A stretch of DNA of 64,000 nucleotides from REEB95 sp035934995 (GTDB taxonomy: Bacteria > Pseudomonadota > Alphaproteobacteria > ATCC43930 > CGMCC-115725): the NCBI GenBank assembly GCA_035934995.1, contig DASYXI010000051.1, positions 1 to 64,000 on the forward strand, in the 5' to 3' direction. The notes beneath the pieces were generated by a model. It did not search any database, was not told the DNA's origin, and was given only the letters and a program-made list of their open reading frames with translations. Made by a program: the position numbers and the translations under genes. Of this stretch, positions 15,342 to 24,880 are shown in pieces. The stretch's first letter is position 1, and the number at the start of each line of letters is the position of its first letter.

Positions 15342-18190
15342 TCGGCGGCGGTGGCCGGCACCTTGACCGCGATACGGCGGCTCTTTTCCGCCAGGTCGCG
15401 ATAGCTTTCCTGCCACTCCGTCGGGCCGTTCGACGGCGAGATTTGGACCGCCGTCACCTTGTATTCCGGACAACTCGTCGCCCAGTCGGCATAGTCGGTG
15501 GTCACGACGTTGGCCTGGGTGTTGGGGTGGTGGAAGGTGGTGTAGACCACGCCCGGCGCCACGCGTTCGGTGATGCGGGCACGCACTGTGGTTTCACCGG
15601 AACGGCTGGCGAGCCGCACCCAATCGCCGTCGCGCACGCCGCGCTCTTCGGCGTCGTGCGGATGGATCTCGAGCCGGTCTTCCTCGTGCCAGACGACGTT
15701 GTCGGTGCGCCGCGTTTGCGCGCCGACATTGTACTGGCTGAGGATACGGCCGGTGGTCAGCAGCAGCGGGAAGCGCGGCCCGACCTTTTCGTCCGTCGGC
15801 ACGTACTCGGTGACCATGAAGTTGCCCTTGCCGCGCACGAAGGTGCCGATATGCATGATCGGCGTGCCTTCCGGCGCCTTGTCGTTGCACGGCCACTGAA
15901 CCGAGCCGAGTTCTTCGAGCCGTTTGAACGACACGCCGGAGAAGGTCGGCGTCAGCCGCGCGATCTCGTCCATGATCTCGGACGGATGCGCATAGCTCAT
16001 GTCGAAGCCCATCGCCTTGGCGATGGCGATGGTGACTTCCCAATCTTCATAGCCGTTCTTCGGCTGCATCACCTTGCGCACCATGCCGATGCGGCGCTCG
16101 GCGTTGATGAAGGTGCCGTTCTTCTCGAGGAAGGTCGAGCCCGGCAGGAAGACGTGCGCGTAGTTCGCCGTCTCGTTGAGAAACAAATCCTGCACGACGA
16201 TGCATTCCATCGCCGCCAGACCGGCGGTGACGTGCTTGGTGTCGGGATCCGACTGGACGATATCCTCGCCCTGGACGTAGAGACCGCGGAAGCTGCCGTC
16301 GAGCGCGGCATCGAACATATTGGGAATGCGCAGGCCCGGCTCGGGCTCGAGCTTCACGCCCCAGGCCGCCTCGAACAAGGCGCGCGTCGCGTCGTCGGAG
16401 ATGTGGCGATAGCCGGAAAGCTCGTGCGGGAACGAACCCATGTCGCACGAGCCTTGGACGTTGTTTTGGCCGCGCAGCGGATTCACGCCGACGCCGCGCC
16501 GGCCGATGTTGCCGGTCGCCATGGCGAGATTGGCCATCCCCATGACCGCCGTCGTGCCCTGGCTGTGCTCGGTGACGCCGAGGCCATAATAGATCGCACC
16601 ATTACCGCCGGTGGCGTAGAGCCGGGCGGCGGCGCGGATCTCCTTGGCGTCGAGACCGGCGAGCGGCGCGACGGTTTCCGGACTGTTTTCCGGCAGCGCG
16701 ACGAAGCTCGCCCATTCGGCGAATGCCGCCTTGTCGCAACGTTCTTCGATGAACGCGCGGTTCACCAACCCCTCGGTGACGACGACATGCGCCAGCGCGT
16801 TGAGCACGGCGACGTTGGTGCCGGGGCGGATCGGCAGATGGTGGTTCGCTTCGATGTGCGCCGAACGCACCAGATCGGTGCGCCGCGGATCGACGACGAT
16901 CAGCTTGGCGCCGGCGCGCAGCCGCTTCTTCATTTGCGAGCCGAACACCGGGTGCGCATCGGTCGGATTGGCGCCGATGACCATGATGACGTCGGCCTCT
17001 TCGACCGAATCGAAATCCTGGGTACCGGCCGAGGTGCCGAAGGTCTTGCTCAGGCCATAACCGGTCGGTGAATGGCAGACGCGCGCGCAAGTATCGACAT
17101 TGTTGTTGCCGAACACGGCGCGGACCAGCTTCTGCACCAGATAGGTCTCTTCATTGGTGCAGCGCGACGAGGTGATGCCGCCGATCGAGCCGCGGCCGTA
17201 TTTTTCCTGGATGCGCTTGAACTCGGACGCGACGCGGCCGAGCGCCTCTTCCCACGACACTTCGCGCCACGGATCGGTGATCTTCTCGCGCACCATCGGC
17301 TTCAGGATGCGGTCGCGGTGCGTCGCATAGCCCCACGCGAAACGGCCTTTGACGCACGAATGGCCGTGATTGGCCTTGCCGTCCTTGTACGGCACCATGC
17401 GCACCAGCTCGTCGCCGCGCATCTCGGCCTTGAAGCTGCAACCGACGCCGCAATAGGCGCAGGTCGTGACCACCGAATGCTCGGGCTGGCCGATTTCGAC
17501 GACGGATTTCTCCATCAGCGTCGCCGTCGGACAGGCCTGGACGCAAGCGCCGCACGAGACGCATTCGGATTCGAGGAACGATTCGGCCATGCCGGCTTCG
17601 ATGGTCGATTGGAAGCCGCGACCGTCGACGGTCAGCGCGAACGTGCCCTGCACCTCTTCGCAGGCGCGCACGCAGCGCGAGCAGACGATGCATTTCGCCG
17701 GATCGAAGGTGAAATAGGGATTGGATTCGTCTTTTGCGGCCTTGAGGTGGTTCTCGCCCTCGTAGCCATAGCGCACTTCGCGCAGGCCGACGGCGCCGGC
17801 CATGTCCTGGAGCTCGCAATTGCCGTTCGCCGAGCAGGTGAGACAATCGAGCGGATGGTCGGAGATATAGAGCTCCATGACGTTGCGGCGGAGGTCCTTC
17901 AGTCGCGCGCTCTGCGTCGTCACCGCCATGCCTTCGGCGACTGGCGTGGTGCAGGAGGCCGGCGTGCCGGCGCGGCCGGCGATCTCGACCAGGCAGAGGC
18001 GGCACGAGCCGAAAGCCGCAACCGAATCCGTGGCGCAAAGCCGCGGCACTTCCGTGCCGACCGTCGTCGCCGCGCGCATGATCGAAGTGCCTTCGGGCAC
18101 GGTGACGGTGAAGCCGTCGATCGTCAGTGTGACCTGCTTGTCGCTCTTCGCAGTCGGGGTGCCGTAATCGGTTTCCTTGATCAGGGACAT
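15338..18190 (-). CDS. fdsA: NAD-dependent formate dehydrogenase alpha (catalytic) subunit
   Basis: 950-residue molybdenum subunit oxidising formate to CO2 in the cytoplasm. Cluster ligands can be placed: [2Fe-2S] Cys52, 63, 66, 80; His112 with Cys116, 119, 125 ([4Fe-4S]); two ferredoxin-type clusters Cys167/170/173/177 and 210/213/216/220; and Cys244/247/251/279 next to the Mo site. The Mo ligand is Cys372 in ARVCHSPTGYG, a cysteine and not selenocysteine. The rest is the bis-MGD domain, with a C-terminal molydopterin-binding barrel. Architecture and length match soluble FdsA of Rhodobacter and Cupriavidus. It follows fdsB by nine bases. Confidence 0.97.
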   Translation of the reverse strand: MSLIKETDYGTPTAKSDKQVTLTIDGFTVTVPEGTSIMRAATTVGTEVPRLCATDSVAAFGSCRLCLVEIAGRAGTPASCTTPVAEGMAVTTQSARLKDLRRNVMELYISDHPLDCLTCSANGNCELQDMAGAVGLREVRYGYEGENHLKAAKDESNPYFTFDPAKCIVCSRCVRACEEVQGTFALTVDGRGFQSTIEAGMAESFLESECVSCGACVQACPTATLMEKSVVEIGQPEHSVVTTCAYCGVGCSFKAEMRGDELVRMVPYKDGKANHGHSCVKGRFAWGYATHRDRILKPMVREKITDPWREVSWEEALGRVASEFKRIQEKYGRGSIGGITSSRCTNEETYLVQKLVRAVFGNNNVDTCARVCHSPTGYGLSKTFGTSAGTQDFDSVEEADVIMVIGANPTDAHPVFGSQMKKRLRAGAKLIVVDPRRTDLVRSAHIEANHHLPIRPGTNVAVLNALAHVVVTEGLVNRAFIEERCDKAAFAEWASFVALPENSPETVAPLAGLDAKEIRAAARLYATGGNGAIYYGLGVTEHSQGTTAVMGMANLAMATGNIGRRGVGVNPLRGQNNVQGSCDMGSFPHELSGYRHISDDATRALFEAAWGVKLEPEPGLRIPNMFDAALDGSFRGLYVQGEDIVQSDPDTKHVTAGLAAMECIVVQDLFLNETANYAHVFLPGSTFLEKNGTFINAERRIGMVRKVMQPKNGYEDWEVTIAIAKAMGFDMSYAHPSEIMDEIARLTPTFSGVSFKRLEELGSVQWPCNDKAPEGTPIMHIGTFVRGKGNFMVTEYVPTDEKVGPRFPLLLTTGRILSQYNVGAQTRRTDNVVWHEEDRLEIHPHDAEERGVRDGDWVRLASRSGETTVRARITERVAPGVVYTTFHHPNTQANVVTTDYADWATSCPEYKVTAVQISPSNGPTEWQESYRDLAEKSRRIAVKVPATAAE

Positions 18191-18199
18191 GACGCTCTC

Positions 18200-19759
18200 C
18201 TATTCAGCGGCGGCGAGGCCCGGCTGTGCGCCGAAATCTTCCGGGAAATGGGTGACCGCGCTCATCACCGGATAAGGCGCGAAGCCACCGAGGGCGCACA
18301 GCGAGCCCAGCTTCATGGTGGTGCAAAGGTCCTTGAGCAGCGTGAGATTGGCGGCGCGGTTCTCGTTGTGCACGATGCGATCGATCACCTCGACGCCGCG
18401 CGTCGAGCCGATGCGGCACGGCGTGCATTTGCCGCAGGATTCGATGGCGCAGAATTCCATGGCGAAGCGCGCCTGGCGTGCCATGTCGACGGTATCGTCG
18501 AACACCACGACGCCGCCGTGGCCGATGAGGCCGTCGCGCGCGGCGAAGGCTTCGTAATCGAACGGCGTGTCGAACAACGCGCGCGGGAAATAGGCGCCCA
18601 GCGGTCCGCCGACCTGGACCGCGCGCACCGGCCGGCCCGAGGCCGTGCCGCCGCCGATCTCGTCGACCAGCGTGCCCAAGGTCACGCCGAAGCCGGCTTC
18701 GAACAGGCCGCCGTATTTGATGTTGCCGGCGAGCTGCACCGGAATGGTGCCGCGCGAGCGGCCCATGCCGACATCGGCGTAGGCCTTGGCGCCTTCCGCC
18801 AGAATGAACGGTACCGACGCCAGTGAGATGACGTTGTTGACCACGGTCGGTTGACCGAACAGGCCGTGATGCCCCGGCAGCGGCGGCTTGGCGCGCACCA
18901 TGCCGCGTTTGCCTTCGAGGCTGTCGAGTAGCGCGGTTTCCTCGCCGCAGACATAGGCGCCAGCGCCGACGCGGATCTCGATGTCGAATTCGTAGGCCGA
19001 ACCCGCCAGCTTCGGACCGAGCGTGCGCTCGGCCCGGGCAACCGCGAGGGCGCGATCGAAGATCTCGATCGCGTGCGGATATTCCGACCGGATGTAGACG
19101 TAGCCCTTGGTCGCGCCGACGGCGATGCCGGCAATCGTCATGCCTTCGATCAGGACGAACGGATCGCCTTCCATGATCATGCGATCGGCGAAGGTTCCGG
19201 AATCGCCCTCGTCCGCATTGCAGACGATGTATTTCTGCGGCGCCGCGGCCTGCGCGGTGGTCCGCCACTTGATGCCGGTCGGGAAACCAGCGCCGCCGCG
19301 GCCGCGCAGGCCCGAGCGCGTGACTTCCTCGACGATCGCCGCCGGCGCCATACCGACCGCGCGCTCGAGTCCCTTGTAGCCGCCGTGCGCGCGATAATCC
19401 GCCAGCGACAGCCGATCGACGATGCCGCAACGCGCGAAGGTGAAGCGCTGCTGCCGCTTGAGGAACGGCAGCGCTTCGGGCTTGCCGAGCCGCAACGCAT
19501 GCGGCTTGCCGTCGAGCCAGCCGGCGTCGAACAAGATTTCGACATCCGCCGTGCCAATAGGTCCATAGGCGATGCGCTCGCCGCCGACGGCGACTTCGAT
19601 CATCGGCTCGAGCCAGAACAGGCCGCGCGACCCGGTGCGGACGATTTCGGCGTCGATCTGGCGGCGACGCAGCGCGGCGACGATCGCCCGTTCGACGTCG
19701 TCGGCGCCGAGCGCCAGCGCGGCGGCGTCGCGTGGAACGAAAATACGTGGACGCGTCAT
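18200..19759 (-). CDS. fdsB: NAD-dependent formate dehydrogenase beta subunit (NuoF-like)
   Basis: 519-residue diaphorase subunit carrying FMN and a [4Fe-4S] cluster that passes electrons to NAD+. The first ~130 residues form a thioredoxin-like domain. The FMN/NADH region reads SGLRGRGGAGFPTGIKW, CNADEGDSGTFADR and GAGAYVCGEETALL; the cluster ligands are in ESCGKCTPCRIGS plus a later Cys in GSLCALGGF. It overlaps fdsG by four bases at its start. Confidence 0.97.
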   Translation of the reverse strand: MTRPRIFVPRDAAALALGADDVERAIVAALRRRQIDAEIVRTGSRGLFWLEPMIEVAVGGERIAYGPIGTADVEILFDAGWLDGKPHALRLGKPEALPFLKRQQRFTFARCGIVDRLSLADYRAHGGYKGLERAVGMAPAAIVEEVTRSGLRGRGGAGFPTGIKWRTTAQAAAPQKYIVCNADEGDSGTFADRMIMEGDPFVLIEGMTIAGIAVGATKGYVYIRSEYPHAIEIFDRALAVARAERTLGPKLAGSAYEFDIEIRVGAGAYVCGEETALLDSLEGKRGMVRAKPPLPGHHGLFGQPTVVNNVISLASVPFILAEGAKAYADVGMGRSRGTIPVQLAGNIKYGGLFEAGFGVTLGTLVDEIGGGTASGRPVRAVQVGGPLGAYFPRALFDTPFDYEAFAARDGLIGHGGVVVFDDTVDMARQARFAMEFCAIESCGKCTPCRIGSTRGVEVIDRIVHNENRAANLTLLKDLCTTMKLGSLCALGGFAPYPVMSAVTHFPEDFGAQPGLAAAE

Positions 19760-20232
19760 GACCGCCGCGCCCCATCGATGAGAGTGTCGAGACGCTTGGC
19801 GTCGAGCCGGCCGTGGACCTGGTTGTCCATCATCGCCGCCGGCGCGCAGGCGCACAGGCCGAGGCAGAACACCGGCTCGAGCGTCACCCGCTTGTCCGTG
19901 GTGGTCCCGTGCCAATCGACGCGCAGCTTCTCGCGCACGTGCGCCGCGAGCGCGTCGGCACCCATCGACTGGCAGGCTTCGGCCCGGCACAGCTTCAGCA
20001 CGTGATCGCCGGCCGGCGCCGAACGGAAATCGTGATAGAAGGTGACGACGCCGTGCATTTCAGCGCGCGACAGGTTCAGCGTCGACGCCACCATTTTCAC
20101 GGCATCGGCGTGAACGTAACCGAAGGTCGCCTGAAGAGCGTGCAGGATCGGCAGTGCCGCGCCCGCTTGATGGGCGTGCTGCTCGATAATTTCAGCGCCG
20201 CGTTTTTCGCTCCACGTTTCGTATCGCGCCAT
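19756..20232 (-). CDS. fdsG: NAD-dependent formate dehydrogenase gamma subunit (NuoE-like)
   Basis: 158-residue [2Fe-2S] thioredoxin-fold subunit, first gene of the formate dehydrogenase operon. Cluster ligands Cys82 and Cys87 (LCRAEACQSMGA) and Cys123 and Cys127 (EPVFCLGLCACAP). HALQATFGYVHADAV is the conserved N-terminal helix. It pairs with FdsB to form the NADH-producing module. The promoter and LysR boxes at 20262-20342 lie directly upstream. Confidence 0.96.
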   Translation of the reverse strand: MARYETWSEKRGAEIIEQHAHQAGAALPILHALQATFGYVHADAVKMVASTLNLSRAEMHGVVTFYHDFRSAPAGDHVLKLCRAEACQSMGADALAAHVREKLRVDWHGTTTDKRVTLEPVFCLGLCACAPAAMMDNQVHGRLDAKRLDTLIDGARRS

Positions 20233-20261
20233 GACATATCCGCACTGTTCGATTCAGGCGG

Positions 20262-20290
20262 ATAAGACGCTCGCGCACCACGTGTATCAA
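20262..20290 (-). promoter_or_regulatory. Putative promoter of the fdsGBA-fdhD-fdsD operon
   Basis: On the minus strand TTGATA (20285-20290) and TCTTAT (20262-20267) are separated by 17 bases. A start near 20255 would give a leader of about 23 bases before the fdsG ATG at 20232. The two LysR boxes would then be centred near -63 and -80, the usual place for activator binding by this family. Confidence 0.55.
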
Positions 20291-20310
20291 TAAAGCGAAC
20301 TCGTGTTGCG

Positions 20311-20342
20311 ATAGAACATTTCTATCGATAGGCGACGCCTAT
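20311..20342. promoter_or_regulatory. Two tandem ATAG-N7-CTAT boxes, LysR operators for the fds operon
   Basis: Box 1 (20311-20325) is an exact inverted repeat, ATAGA and TCTAT around five bases. Box 2 (20328-20342) sits in a longer perfect repeat, GATAGGC-GAC-GCCTATC (20327-20343). Both contain the T-N11-A core of LysR-type sites and their starts are 17 bases apart. They lie between the 3' end of the lysR-type gene and fdsG. The same 15-base pattern recurs at 21437-21451 upstream of the regulator gene, which strongly supports its role as the recognition site. Confidence 0.68.
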
Positions 20343-20359
20343 CGGGCAATCAGATATGC

Positions 20360-21286
20360 CTATGCGACGTCGGAATTTGCGACTTCGACGTCGAGCACTT
20401 TCGCGACTTTCAGCGCTTCGGCGACGAGCGCCGCCATCGCCGGCGTCATGGTCTCGCGTTTCTGCACGACGAGACCAACGGTGTGAAATGCCGCCGGCTC
20501 GACGATCGGAATCGCTTGCACGGTGCCGGTCAGTCCGAGTGTTTCGGCGAGGATCGCCGGCATCACGCTGGCCCAGCGGCCGGTGCGGACGTGCGACACC
20601 AGCACCGTCATCGAATTCGATTCCAGCGTCGGCACTTGATCCTCGCCACTGCCGGAATCGTGCAGCAGGCGGTTGATGATGCGGCGGTTCTGATTGTCCG
20701 GCGTCAGCAGGCAAAGCGGAATGTGCCCGACTTCGGCCCAGGTGACGCTGCGGCGGCTGCCGAGCGGACTGTCGGCCGAGATCAGCAATTGATAGCGCTC
20801 GCGATAAAGCGGAATCGCGCGCACGCTGCCGGTCGGCTCGTTGTCGAGATAGGTGATGCCGGCATCGACCTGGAGATTGTCGAGCCAGGTCAGCGCTTCG
20901 ATCGACGTGCTGGAACGGATGGTGAAGCGCACGTCGGGATGACGTTCGCGAAACGGCGTGGTCAAGGCCGAAACCATCGGCAAGGCTGTCGGAATCACCG
21001 CGATGCGCAAATGGCCGACCAGCCGTCCCTGCTTGAGCGCGTTCACTTCCTGCCGCATCGCACGCACGTCGCCGACGATGCGCTTGGCCCAGCCGAGAAC
21101 GCGATCGCCTTCCGGCGTCAGGCCGACGAACCGCGAGCCGCGATTCACCAGCAGGATGCCGAACTGATCCTCAAGTTGCTTCACGCCCGCCGACAGCGTC
21201 GGCTGCGTCACGCCGCAGACCTCCGCGGCGCGGCCGAAATGGCGCTCGCGCGCGAGCGCGAGGAGAAATTCGAGCTTATCGATCAC
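20360..21286 (-). CDS. LysR-family transcriptional regulator of the formate dehydrogenase operon
   Basis: 308-residue regulator (FdsR by position). The N-terminal winged helix reads HFGRAAEVCGVTQPTLSAG, followed by KQLEDQFGILLVNR; the rest is a periplasmic-binding-type effector domain (HLRIAVIPTALPMVSAL onward). The start is GTG at 21284-21286. Lying upstream of fdsG in the same direction with its own promoter region, it probably responds to formate or molybdate status and regulates the fds genes; the ATAG-N7-CTAT box upstream of its own gene suggests autoregulation. Function is inferred from position and family. Confidence 0.9.
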   Translation of the reverse strand: MIDKLEFLLALARERHFGRAAEVCGVTQPTLSAGVKQLEDQFGILLVNRGSRFVGLTPEGDRVLGWAKRIVGDVRAMRQEVNALKQGRLVGHLRIAVIPTALPMVSALTTPFRERHPDVRFTIRSSTSIEALTWLDNLQVDAGITYLDNEPTGSVRAIPLYRERYQLLISADSPLGSRRSVTWAEVGHIPLCLLTPDNQNRRIINRLLHDSGSGEDQVPTLESNSMTVLVSHVRTGRWASVMPAILAETLGLTGTVQAIPIVEPAAFHTVGLVVQKRETMTPAMAALVAEALKVAKVLDVEVANSDVA

Positions 21287-21436
21287 GTCGATAACGCGGT
21301 GGCCGTTGCTGGTGTGCCATTATCGGGAAAAGAGTGCGCGGAATCCATGCACACGCTTGAGTCTATAGGTAATATTCGCTGCCGTCAGTCGAAGACGAAC
21401 GGCACCAACCGCGAAAATCCTGCAGCGCTATTCATA

Positions 21437-21451
21437 ATAGAGCCGGTCTAT
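21437..21451. promoter_or_regulatory. Third ATAG-N7-CTAT box, upstream of the LysR-type gene
   Basis: ATAG and CTAT flank seven bases exactly as in the two boxes before fdsG. It lies about 150 bases upstream of the GTG start of the regulator gene, within the 221-base gap between ada and lysR (21287-21507), which otherwise shows only a ctatag palindrome near 21363 and no clear gene. Confidence 0.58.
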
Positions 21452-21507
21452 CGGGTAACGGCAGCGCTTATCGACGTAACGAGTGCTGCGCCGCCGTACC
21501 GATTGCC

Positions 21508-22599
21508 TTAAGAACGCGTGCCGGCCTCGCGCGCCAGCAACGCGCGCTTGCGCTCGATGCCCCAGCGATAGCCGCCCAACCCGCCGTCGCGACGCACGAC
21601 GCGATGGCACGGGATCGCGATCGCCGCCGGATTGGCGGCGCAGGCGTGTGCCACGGCACGCACGGCGTGCGGCCGACCGATTCGCTTCGCGATCTCGCTG
21701 TAGGTTGCCGTCGTGCCGGACGGAATGGCGCGCAGCGCCTGCCAGACGCGTTGCTGGAACGCGGTGCCGCGTAGATCGAACGGCAGTTCGGCGACCGTAC
21801 CCGGCCGTTCGACCAAGCCGACGACCTGCGCCACCAGGTGCTCGAATTCCTTGTCGCCACCGATGATCTGCGCCTTCGGAAAGCGCTCCTGGAGATCGCG
21901 GACCAGCCGCTCCGCGTCATCGCCCAACATGATCGCACAGACACCCTTCGCCGTTGCCGCGACCAGGATCGCACCGAGCGAGCACTGGCCGACGGCGAAT
22001 CGGATCGCGGTGCCGGCGCCGCCGGCACGGAACGCCCGCGGCCGCATGCCGAGCAACGCATCGGCGGCTGCATAGAAGCGGCCGCTCGAATTGAACCCGG
22101 CATCGTAAAAAGCTTCGGTCACGCTGCCGGCGCGCGGCAATTCGGCGTGCAGCCGTTTGGCGCGGCAGGCCGCGGCATAGGCGCGCGGCGTCACGCCGGC
22201 GACCGACTTGAAGAGGCGGTGGAAATGAAACCGGCTCATGCCGGCGTCGCGCGCCAGCGTCTCAAGCGCCGGCGCATCGTCCGCCGCTTCGATCGCCCGG
22301 CAGGCCGCAGCGACGATCGCCGTGCGGCGCGCCGCCGGTGGCGACGCGTCGGGCCGACAGCGTTTGCACGGACGGAAGCCGGCGGCTTCCGCGGCCGCGC
22401 TGGTGTCGTAGAAGGCGACGTTGGCGCGGCGCGGCTGCCGCGCGGCGCAGCCTGGACGGCAGTAAACGCCGGTGGTCCGCACGGAATAATAGAACCGACC
22501 GTCGGCGCGCGCGTCGCGGTTCACCACCGCCGCCCACCGCTCGGCCTCGCTCGCATAGGCTTTCGCGCTGGTCGATATGTTGCGTGCTGCCAGGGCCAT
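21508..22599 (-). CDS. ada: Ada: bifunctional methylated-DNA methyltransferase and transcriptional regulator
   Basis: 363-residue DNA-repair protein that removes methyl groups from phosphotriesters and O6-methylguanine and, when methylated, activates the adaptive response. N-terminal zinc/methyl-acceptor cysteines Cys47, 51, 78 and 81 (GVYCRPGC, FRPCKRC), an AraC-type domain (TLARDAGMSRFHFHRLFK), and the C-terminal MGMT domain with acceptor Cys in IPCHRVV and the QRVWQALR helix. The start at 22599 is preferred over 22611 because GGAG lies six bases upstream. It stands alone on the minus strand. Confidence 0.95.
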   Translation of the reverse strand: MALAARNISTSAKAYASEAERWAAVVNRDARADGRFYYSVRTTGVYCRPGCAARQPRRANVAFYDTSAAAEAAGFRPCKRCRPDASPPAARRTAIVAAACRAIEAADDAPALETLARDAGMSRFHFHRLFKSVAGVTPRAYAAACRAKRLHAELPRAGSVTEAFYDAGFNSSGRFYAAADALLGMRPRAFRAGGAGTAIRFAVGQCSLGAILVAATAKGVCAIMLGDDAERLVRDLQERFPKAQIIGGDKEFEHLVAQVVGLVERPGTVAELPFDLRGTAFQQRVWQALRAIPSGTTATYSEIAKRIGRPHAVRAVAHACAANPAAIAIPCHRVVRRDGGLGGYRWGIERKRALLAREAGTRS

Positions 22600-22699
22600 G
22601 ATCCGCTCCATCGATTGCGCGCACGGTCCAATCCGCGCCGCAACCTCTATTTGGCGTATCCAGCGGCGGCCTACACTCCGGCGCTTGCGGTCGAATTCA

Positions 22700-23260
22700 C
22701 TAGGCTTTGAGACGCCGGGTCCAGGCGGCCAGCGCCGCCATCAAGTCCTGGATGAATTTGAGCGACGCCGCGTCGTTCAGATTCCCCTGCGCGTCGAATT
22801 TGTTCTGCGCTTGCGGGATCATCACTTCGGGCTTGTTGAGCGGCACCATGTCGAGATAGACGCAGGTTTGGCGCAAATGGTACTGCGCACGGGCGGTGCC
22901 AAAAACGCTCATGCTCGCGCCCATCATCGCCGCCGGCTTGCCGGCGAACGGTTGATCGGGCGGGCGCGATGCCCAGTCGATCGCGTTCTTAAGCACACCA
23001 GGCACCGAATAATTGTATTCGGGCGTGACGAAGAGCAGGCCGTCCGCCGCCTTGATGCGCCGCCGCAGATCTTCGATGACCGGCGGGAAACCCTGTTGGC
23101 GGACGTCCTCATTGTAGGGCGGAATCTCCGCCAGCCGATCGTACTGATCGAGCGTCATGCCCGGCGGCAGATTGTCGGCCGCCACTTTGAGCGCCATGCG
23201 GTTATAGGAGCCTTTGCGCAAACTGCCGCAGATCGCGAAAATCTTGATCGCTTCAGCCAT
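22700..23260 (-). CDS. NAD(P)H-dependent FMN reductase (second copy)
   Basis: 186-residue flavodoxin-fold reductase. FAICGSLRKGSYNRMALK is the FMN loop, and TPEYNYSVPGVLKNAIDWA the family signature. It resembles the product at 5755-6318 along the whole length, suggesting an old duplication or separate acquisition. Likely quinone or nitro-compound reduction; substrate unknown. It lies 68 bases downstream of the broken efflux lipoprotein gene on the same strand. Confidence 0.87.
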   Translation of the reverse strand: MAEAIKIFAICGSLRKGSYNRMALKVAADNLPPGMTLDQYDRLAEIPPYNEDVRQQGFPPVIEDLRRRIKAADGLLFVTPEYNYSVPGVLKNAIDWASRPPDQPFAGKPAAMMGASMSVFGTARAQYHLRQTCVYLDMVPLNKPEVMIPQAQNKFDAQGNLNDAASLKFIQDLMAALAAWTRRLKA

Positions 23261-23328
23261 GTTTCCTCCGCGTCATGAGTGAACAGGATGCACGGCGCGG
23301 GATACGGATCAAGGCCCGGCTGTTGCGG

Positions 23329-24780
23329 CTATTGCGCCGCATCGGCACGCGCCCACCAGCCGCCGCCCATCGCCAGGAACAACTGCGCCGTGTCGGCATA
23401 GCGCTGCGCCTCCACCTGCGCATATCCCAGACGCGCCCGCTGATAAAGGCGCGAGGCGTCGAGCACCTGCAGCAAGGCGACGTCGCCTCCCTGATAGGCG
23501 CGGCGGGTGAGATCGAGCGAACGGTGCGAGGATTCGAACGCTACGCGCTGTTCGGCGAGCAGGCGCGTGTCGTGCACCAGCGCGTCGAGGCTGTCGGCCA
23601 CCTGGGCGAACGATTGCAGCACCACCTACTGATAGGTCGCGCGGGTCGAATTGAAATTATCCTCGGCCGCGCGCTTTTGCGCGCGCAGCGCACCGCCGTG
23701 GAACAGCGGCGCGGTGACGCCGCCGCCGAAGTTCCAGATATTGTCGCCAGCGGTCAGCAGCGTGTGCGGCGCGAGGCCGATCTGTTCGACCCCTGCGGTC
23801 AGCGTGATATCAGGATAAAGCTGCGCCGTGGCGACGCCGACGGCGGCTGAAGCGGCGTGGAGCTCGGCCTCGGCCGCGAGGATGTCCGGCCGCTGATGCA
23901 CGAGCGCCGACGGCAGGCTGATCGGAACGTCGGCCGGCAGTGTCAGCGAGTCGAGCGTAAAATCCGGCGCCGTCCAGCCTCCAGGCGCCTCCGCCACCAG
24001 GACGGTCAGCACGTGCCGGGCGACGCTCAACCGCTGCTGGAGCGGCGGCAGCAGCGTGCGGTCCGCCGCCAATTGGCTGCGCGCGCTTTCGACGTCGAGA
24101 TCGGTTGCGCCGCCCGCCGCGACGCTTCGCTGCACGAGCGTCAACAGATTCTGATCGTCCGTCACCACGTCGTTGACGGCGGCGATCTGCGCGTTGATCG
24201 CGGCAATGCCGATCGCGTCGGTGACGGTATTGCCGGTCACCGCGAGATAAGCGGCCGTCAGCTGATAGCGCTCGACATCGGCCTGGGCCTGGCGCTCCTC
24301 GATGAGGCGGCGGTTGCGGCCGAACGGATCGAGCGAATAGCTGACTGTCGGACCGATCGAGAACACATTGAACGTCGCCGGCGGCTGCTTGAGGCCGAAC
24401 GCGGCGAAGCTGATCTTCTGGCGTTCGGCCGACGCGGCGAAATCGAGTTGCGGAAACAAGGCACCTTGCGCCGCCGCGGCGATGTTCTGCGCCGCCGCCA
24501 GATTGGCCCGCGCCGCGGCGAGATCGCGGTTGTGGGCGATCGCCTGCTTCAGGACCGCGTCGAGCGCCGGCGAACGGTAGAGCGTCCACCAATCACCGGC
24601 GATGCGCTGGCCGACCGCGAGACGCTGTGCCGGCTCGCCGGCGACGGCCGGAGGCGCCGCGTGCGCCGCATCGTAGGCCTGATCGCTCGGCGGCGACGGC
24701 AGCGTGAAATTCGGACCGACGGTGCAGCCGGCAAGCAACGCGCCGATCAGCAGCGGCGCCAGGACCGGGCGCGCACGCAT
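23329..24780 (-). pseudogene. RND-type outer-membrane efflux lipoprotein (NodT family) with in-frame amber stop
   Basis: Outer-membrane factor of a tripartite drug or metal efflux pump, about 483 codons. The N-terminus is a lipoprotein signal with lipobox LLAGC. The frame reads through ATYQ, then TAG (23626-23628), then VVLQSFAQVADSL, which is exactly the continuing outer-membrane factor sequence in the same frame; homologs usually have Gln-Gln at this point, so a single CAG to TAG change explains the break. The last 98 residues are lost unless the amber codon is suppressed. No RND pump or adaptor gene is adjacent. A sequencing error is possible. Confidence 0.82.
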
Positions 24781-24880
24781 GGAGAGCTCCCAAGTTTCGG
24801 ATGGCTACCAATAGGCCGGCGGTCGCGCCAACGCAACGGCGCGAGGCCCTTGGCGCCTGCATGGGGGCCGTGCGTGCCGC

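Noticed and set aside
15443..17071. Long open frame antisense to fdsA
   Set aside because: Shadow of the FdsA third-position GC bias; no motif or ribosome site.
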